Part shown: positions 6,255-9,184 of the stretch, piece by piece
Numbering within the stretch: the first letter of the stretch is position 1
Layout: each line of letters opens with the position of its first letter
Source: Thermodesulfobacteriota bacterium
Lineage (GTDB): Bacteria > Desulfobacterota > QYQD01
Assembly: GCA_030017815.1 (NCBI GenBank)
Contig: JASEGX010000096.1
Coordinates: 1-9,184, forward strand
Direction of reading: 5' to 3'
DNA length: 9,184 nucleotides
Translations under genes and position numbers: made by a program
Notes under the pieces: model-generated
What the model was told of the DNA's origin: nothing
The model's input: only the letters and a program-made list of their open reading frames with translations
The model's database searches: none

Positions 6255-6740
6255 ATGAAACACACATTTTCAGTTATGGTTGAAAATAAGCCCGGCGTTC
6301 TTTCGCGAGTGGCAGGGCTCTTTAGCGGCCGGGGGTTTAATATTGAGAGCCTTTGTGTGGCTGAAACCCTGGACCCGGAGTTATCACTTATGACTTTAGT
6401 GACCCGGGGTGACGAACAAATTATTGAACAGATCAACAAGCAGTTGAATAAACTGATCAATGTGCTCAAGGTAGTGGACGTAAGTGAAGGGGATTTTGTA
6501 GAACGGGAGATGGTTCTGGTTAAAGTTAAGGCAGAAGGGAATACTCGTGCCGAGGTTCTGCGCATGGCGGATATCTTCCGGGGCAAGATTGTAGATGTCA
6601 GCCCGAGGGAATATACTGTTGAACTCACCGGTGACGAAAATAAGATAAAGGCGGTACTGGAATTGTTAAGACCGCTGGGGATAAAAGAGGTGGCCCGTAC
6701 CGGAACCATTGCCATGCCACGCAGCAAAAAGACGCCGTAG
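6255..6740 (+). CDS. ilvN: Acetolactate synthase, small regulatory subunit
   Basis: Regulatory partner of IlvB: it raises catalytic activity and confers feedback inhibition by valine. The 161-aa length matches the long IlvH/IlvN type of about 160 aa. An N-terminal ACT domain spans about residues 3-76 and a C-terminal small-subunit domain about 83-157 (R-E-M-V-L-V-K-V, then I-F-R-G-K-I-V-D-V, then Y-T-V-E-L-T-G). N11, G14 and N29 (in N-K-P-G-V-L-S-R and G-F-N-I-E-S-L) fall at the same numbers as the valine-site residues of E. coli IlvH as I recall them, so valine sensitivity is predicted. Some pipelines would name it ilvH. The start is set by GGGAG 7 nt upstream of the ATG. It follows ilvB across repeat element C and precedes ilvC by 38 bp. 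Confidence 0.95.
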   Translation: MKHTFSVMVENKPGVLSRVAGLFSGRGFNIESLCVAETLDPELSLMTLVTRGDEQIIEQINKQLNKLINVLKVVDVSEGDFVEREMVLVKVKAEGNTRAEVLRMADIFRGKIVDVSPREYTVELTGDENKIKAVLELLRPLGIKEVARTGTIAMPRSKKTP

Positions 6741-6764
6741 TTATACTGACATTGCTTATAGATA

Positions 6765-6771
6765 GGGGAGG
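6765..6771 (+). promoter_or_regulatory. Ribosome binding site that sets the ilvC start
   Basis: GGGGAGG is the strongest such site noticed in the window, 7 nt before ATG 6779. It lies inside the extended open frame that begins with TTG at 6752, which argues that the TTG is not the start and that ilvC begins at the ATG, where family homology also begins. Confidence 0.8.
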
Positions 6772-6778
6772 AAGTTGG

Positions 6779-7780
6779 ATGCGGATTTATTATGACAAAG
6801 ATGCGGACCTGAAAAAACTTAAAAACAAAAAAATAGCCGTAATCGGCTATGGCAGCCAGGGGCACGCCCAGGCCCAGAACCTGCGCGATAGCGGGCTTAA
6901 CGTTATAGTGGGGCAAAGGCCGGGTTCGGCCAATTACGATCTGGCGGTAAGCCATGGATTTAAACCGGTTAGCGCTTCCGAAGCCGGTAAAGAGGCGGAT
7001 GTTATTCAAATACTAACCCAGGACCACATCCAGGCCATGCTTTACGAAAAGGACGTCCTGCCCCACCTTAAAAAGGGAAAAACCCTGGTTTTTTCTCATG
7101 GGTTTAATATCCACTACGGGCAGATTACGCCTTTCAGGGATATCGATGTGGTTATGGTGGCGCCTAAGGGCCCGGGCCATCTTGTCCGCTCGGAGTATGA
7201 AAAAGGGGCTGGTGTTCCTGCTTTGGTGGCTATTCATCAGGACGTCAGCGGCAAGGCCATGGAAACAGCCCTGGCTTACGCCAGGGGTATCGGCGCCACG
7301 CGGGCCGGAGTTATCGAGACCACCTTTAAAGAAGAGACAGAGACCGATCTTTTTGGGGAGCAGGTGGTCCTCTGTGGCGGAGTAACGGAGCTGGTTAAGG
7401 CCGGATTTGAGACCCTGGTAGAGGCCGGCTACCAGCCGGAGATTGCCTATTTTGAGTGTCTGCACGAGTTGAAATTAATCGTTGATCTTTTCTATCAGGG
7501 GGGTATCCGCTACATGCGCTATTCGGTCAGTGACACTGCCGAATACGGTGACCTGACCCGCGGCAAAAGAATCGTTACCGATGAGACGCGGCGGGAAATG
7601 AAGCGCATCCTTGAGGAGATACAAAACGGCTCCTTTGCCCGGGAATGGATACTGGAGAACAAGGCCAACCGGCCGGTATTCAATGCCTTGCGGCGCAGGG
7701 AGGCAGAACATCCGATAGAAGAAGTCGGCGAACGCCTGCGGGCCATGATGAGCTGGCTGCAGGAAAAGAAGAAAAAATAG
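6779..7780 (+). CDS. ilvC: Ketol-acid reductoisomerase, class I
   Basis: Mg- and NADPH-dependent enzyme for the second branched-chain step: it isomerises and reduces acetolactate or acetohydroxybutyrate to the dihydroxy acids. The 333-aa length is that of the short class I form. An N-terminal Rossmann domain (about 1-182) carries G-Y-G-S-Q-G-H-A at 23-30. The loop G-Q-R-P-G-S-A-N (45-52) keeps Arg and Ser, suggesting NADPH rather than NADH preference. The C-terminal knotted helical domain holds D190 and E194 (D-L-F-G-E), E226 and E230 (E-C-L-H-E) and S251 (S-D-T-A-E-Y-G); H107 is also conserved. These numbers coincide with the standard class I active-site numbering. ATG 6779 is chosen because of the strong GGGGAGG 7 nt upstream. 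It sits 38 bp after ilvN and 10 bp before psd. Confidence 0.97.
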   Translation: MRIYYDKDADLKKLKNKKIAVIGYGSQGHAQAQNLRDSGLNVIVGQRPGSANYDLAVSHGFKPVSASEAGKEADVIQILTQDHIQAMLYEKDVLPHLKKGKTLVFSHGFNIHYGQITPFRDIDVVMVAPKGPGHLVRSEYEKGAGVPALVAIHQDVSGKAMETALAYARGIGATRAGVIETTFKEETETDLFGEQVVLCGGVTELVKAGFETLVEAGYQPEIAYFECLHELKLIVDLFYQGGIRYMRYSVSDTAEYGDLTRGKRIVTDETRREMKRILEEIQNGSFAREWILENKANRPVFNALRRREAEHPIEEVGERLRAMMSWLQEKKKK

Positions 7781-7790
7781 GCAGTAGCTG

Positions 7791-8435
7791 ATGTTGCAGC
7801 CCGGAATACCTGTGGCCAAAGAAGGTTACCCGTTCATTTTTATCGCCGCCCTTACGGCGCTGCTGGCAGCGCTATTAAATTGGGTTATCATCTCGGTATT
7901 TTTTTGGGCGGCAGGCATTTTTATCCTGTATTTTTTCCGGGATCCGGAGCGGGTGGTCCCGGACGATCCGCGCGCCGTGGTTTCTCCGGCAGACGGCAAG
8001 GTCATACTGATTGAAAAAGTGACCGATGAACGTTTCTTGCATGGGCAGGTCTTGAAGATCAGTATTTTTATGAATATCTTCAACGTCCATGTCAATCGCA
8101 TACCGTATGACGGCGTGGTAAAGGAGATACGGTATCAGGCCGGGCAATTTCTGGCCGCTGATCAGGAACGAGCCAGTTTTGAGAATGAAAATAATGCTGT
8201 TTTTCTCGAGGTAGAGGATGAGCGGCGCATGGTCGTCGTTCAGGTGGCCGGTGTACTGGCCCGGCGCATTGTCTGCTGGGCGGAACATGGCGATAAGGTA
8301 AGGAAAGGGATGCGGTTTGGCATGATCCGGTTTGGGTCACGCCTCGATGTCTATTTACCTTTAAGCGCCCAGATAGAAGTGGAGATAGACCAGCGCGTTG
8401 TGGCTGGTCAGACTATTTTGGGGTACCTGACATGA
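7791..8435 (+). CDS. psd: Phosphatidylserine decarboxylase proenzyme, short (archaeal-like) type
   Basis: Pyruvoyl enzyme that decarboxylates phosphatidylserine to phosphatidylethanolamine at the inner membrane. The 214-aa proenzyme belongs to the short family, not the ~320-aa E. coli type. It starts near A-K-E-G-Y-P-F-I, has two hydrophobic segments around residues 14-48, then S-P-A-D-G-K-V (65-71), N-V-H-V-N-R-I-P (98-105) and the self-cleavage site F-G-S-R with the cut expected between G182 and S183. This gives a beta chain of about 182 residues and an alpha chain of about 32 whose Ser becomes the pyruvoyl group. The start ATG 7791 has only a weak upstream purine site; GTG at 7812 (codon 8) is a possible alternative. 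Its TGA stop overlaps the pssA ATG in ATGA, indicating coupled translation of consecutive pathway enzymes. Confidence 0.93.
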   Translation: MLQPGIPVAKEGYPFIFIAALTALLAALLNWVIISVFFWAAGIFILYFFRDPERVVPDDPRAVVSPADGKVILIEKVTDERFLHGQVLKISIFMNIFNVHVNRIPYDGVVKEIRYQAGQFLAADQERASFENENNAVFLEVEDERRMVVVQVAGVLARRIVCWAEHGDKVRKGMRFGMIRFGSRLDVYLPLSAQIEVEIDQRVVAGQTILGYLT

Positions 8436-9184
8436 TTAGGAGAAGGAAAAAGAAGAGGGACAAGAGGAGACGGGGCATCTATATCCTGCCCAATCTTTTT
8501 ACGACGGCCAGCCTGTTTAGCGGGTTTTATAGTATTATTTCTGCTATTGGAGGCCATTATTACACGGCCGCCGTGGCCATCCTTATCTCCTGTGTCTTTG
8601 ACATGCTGGATGGCAGAATTGCCCGTTTGACCAGGACAACCAGCCGGTTTGGGATGGAGTACGATTCCCTTTCGGATCTCGTGGCCTTTGGCGTAGCCCC
8701 GGCCATACTGGCATTTCTCTGGGCGTTGCAGCCTTATCGCCGCCTGGGCTGGCTGGCGGCCTTTCTTTATGTAGCAACGTGCGCATTGCGGCTGGCCCGG
8801 TTTAACACCCAGGTTAATAATATTGATAGCCGCTATTTTAACGGCCTTCCCTGTCCGAGCGCCGCCGCCCTGGTGTCTACGAGTGTTTTGCTGCATCATG
8901 AATTATCAGGTAGTACGGGAACGTTTCAGCATCCGGGTGTGCTCATAATGATATATATCCTTTCTTATCTTATGGTCAGCACTGTACCCTATCATAGTCT
9001 TAAAAGTTCACAAATCTTTCAGAAAAAACCTTTTCATGTCCTGGTAGCGGCCATCCTGCTCATCATGGTTATAGCTATGGAGCCCCATAGCACCCTGTTT
9101 ATATTGACGGCGCTCTATGTTGCTTCCGGGCCGGTCCTTTTTGTAGCCCTTTACCGCCGCCGGAAAGCGGAAAAACTCCTGGCT
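8432..9184 (+). CDS. pssA: CDP-diacylglycerol-serine O-phosphatidyltransferase, 3' end beyond window
   Basis: Integral membrane enzyme that makes phosphatidylserine from CDP-diacylglycerol and serine, the substrate for the adjacent Psd. My own translation gives 251 codons with no stop before the window end; the usual family length is about 230-280, so little is missing. The CDP-alcohol phosphatidyltransferase motif is complete at residues 60-82: D-G-x2-A-R-x8-G-x3-D-x3-D with D60, G61, A64, R65, G74, D78 and D82; D57 also precedes it. Several hydrophobic segments follow, as expected of the membrane (Bacillus-type) PssA rather than the peripheral E. coli phospholipase-D-like enzyme. The N-terminus is strikingly basic (12 of the first 14 residues are R or K) before I-Y-I-L-P-N-L-F-T. 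The ATG overlaps the psd stop (ATGA) and has GGGG at 8420-8423. Confidence 0.93.
   Translation, partial: MIRRRKKKRDKRRRGIYILPNLFTTASLFSGFYSIISAIGGHYYTAAVAILISCVFDMLDGRIARLTRTTSRFGMEYDSLSDLVAFGVAPAILAFLWALQPYRRLGWLAAFLYVATCALRLARFNTQVNNIDSRYFNGLPCPSAAALVSTSVLLHHELSGSTGTFQHPGVLIMIYILSYLMVSTVPYHSLKSSQIFQKKPFHVLVAAILLIMVIAMEPHSTLFILTALYVASGPVLFVALYRRRKAEKLLA

Noticed and set aside
6752..6778. TTG at 6752 as an extended ilvC start
   Set aside because: It would place the strong GGGGAGG ribosome site inside the coding region and add residues not found in the family.
8408..8899. Minus-strand open frame of 163 codons near the window end
   Set aside because: It lies opposite pssA, whose complete catalytic motif is read on the + strand; its composition looks like a shadow frame.

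Overview
This is an ordinary, densely packed bacterial housekeeping region with every gene on the + strand. I found no undescribed system, defence locus, insertion sequence, tRNA, rRNA or CRISPR array. The gene order cdsA-dxr-rseP-tsaB followed by ilvB-ilvN-ilvC-psd-pssA resembles what I recall from Geobacter and other Desulfobacterota (former Deltaproteobacteria). Together with roughly 50% G+C, TTG/ATG start usage and palindromic intergenic repeats, this suggests a desulfobacterotal or related Gram-negative anaerobe, probably from an environmental genome. The taxonomic call is inference only.

Region 1 (1-3897) is an envelope/isoprenoid run. It holds the 3' part of cdsA (CDP-diacylglycerol synthase), dxr (MEP-pathway reductoisomerase, TTG start), rseP (site-2 intramembrane protease) and tsaB (partner in tRNA t6A synthesis, TTG start). 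Genes are 16-22 bp apart except for the 155-bp dxr-rseP gap, which is filled by an inverted-repeat element that also supplies the last codons and stop of dxr.

Region 2 (3898-4208) is the one longer gap. It holds a near-consensus sigma70-type promoter (TTGACA, 18 bp, TATAGT) pointing at the ilv genes, then a roughly 190-bp imperfect palindrome lying in the predicted 5' leader.

Region 3 (4209-9184) is a probable operon: a 72-aa DUF465/YdcH-like protein, ilvB and ilvN (acetohydroxyacid synthase large and regulatory subunits), ilvC (ketol-acid reductoisomerase), psd (short-type phosphatidylserine decarboxylase) and pssA (phosphatidylserine synthase, open at the window end). Spacing is tight (9, 38 and 10 bp, and a 4-bp ATGA overlap) except between ilvB and ilvN, where another repeat element with a perfect hairpin sits.

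Functionally, ilvBNC give the first two steps of valine/isoleucine synthesis. CdsA, PssA and Psd give the route phosphatidic acid -> CDP-DAG -> PS -> PE, split between the two ends of the window. The most notable non-genic signal is that all three gaps above 100 bp are occupied by dyad-symmetric repeat-like elements.
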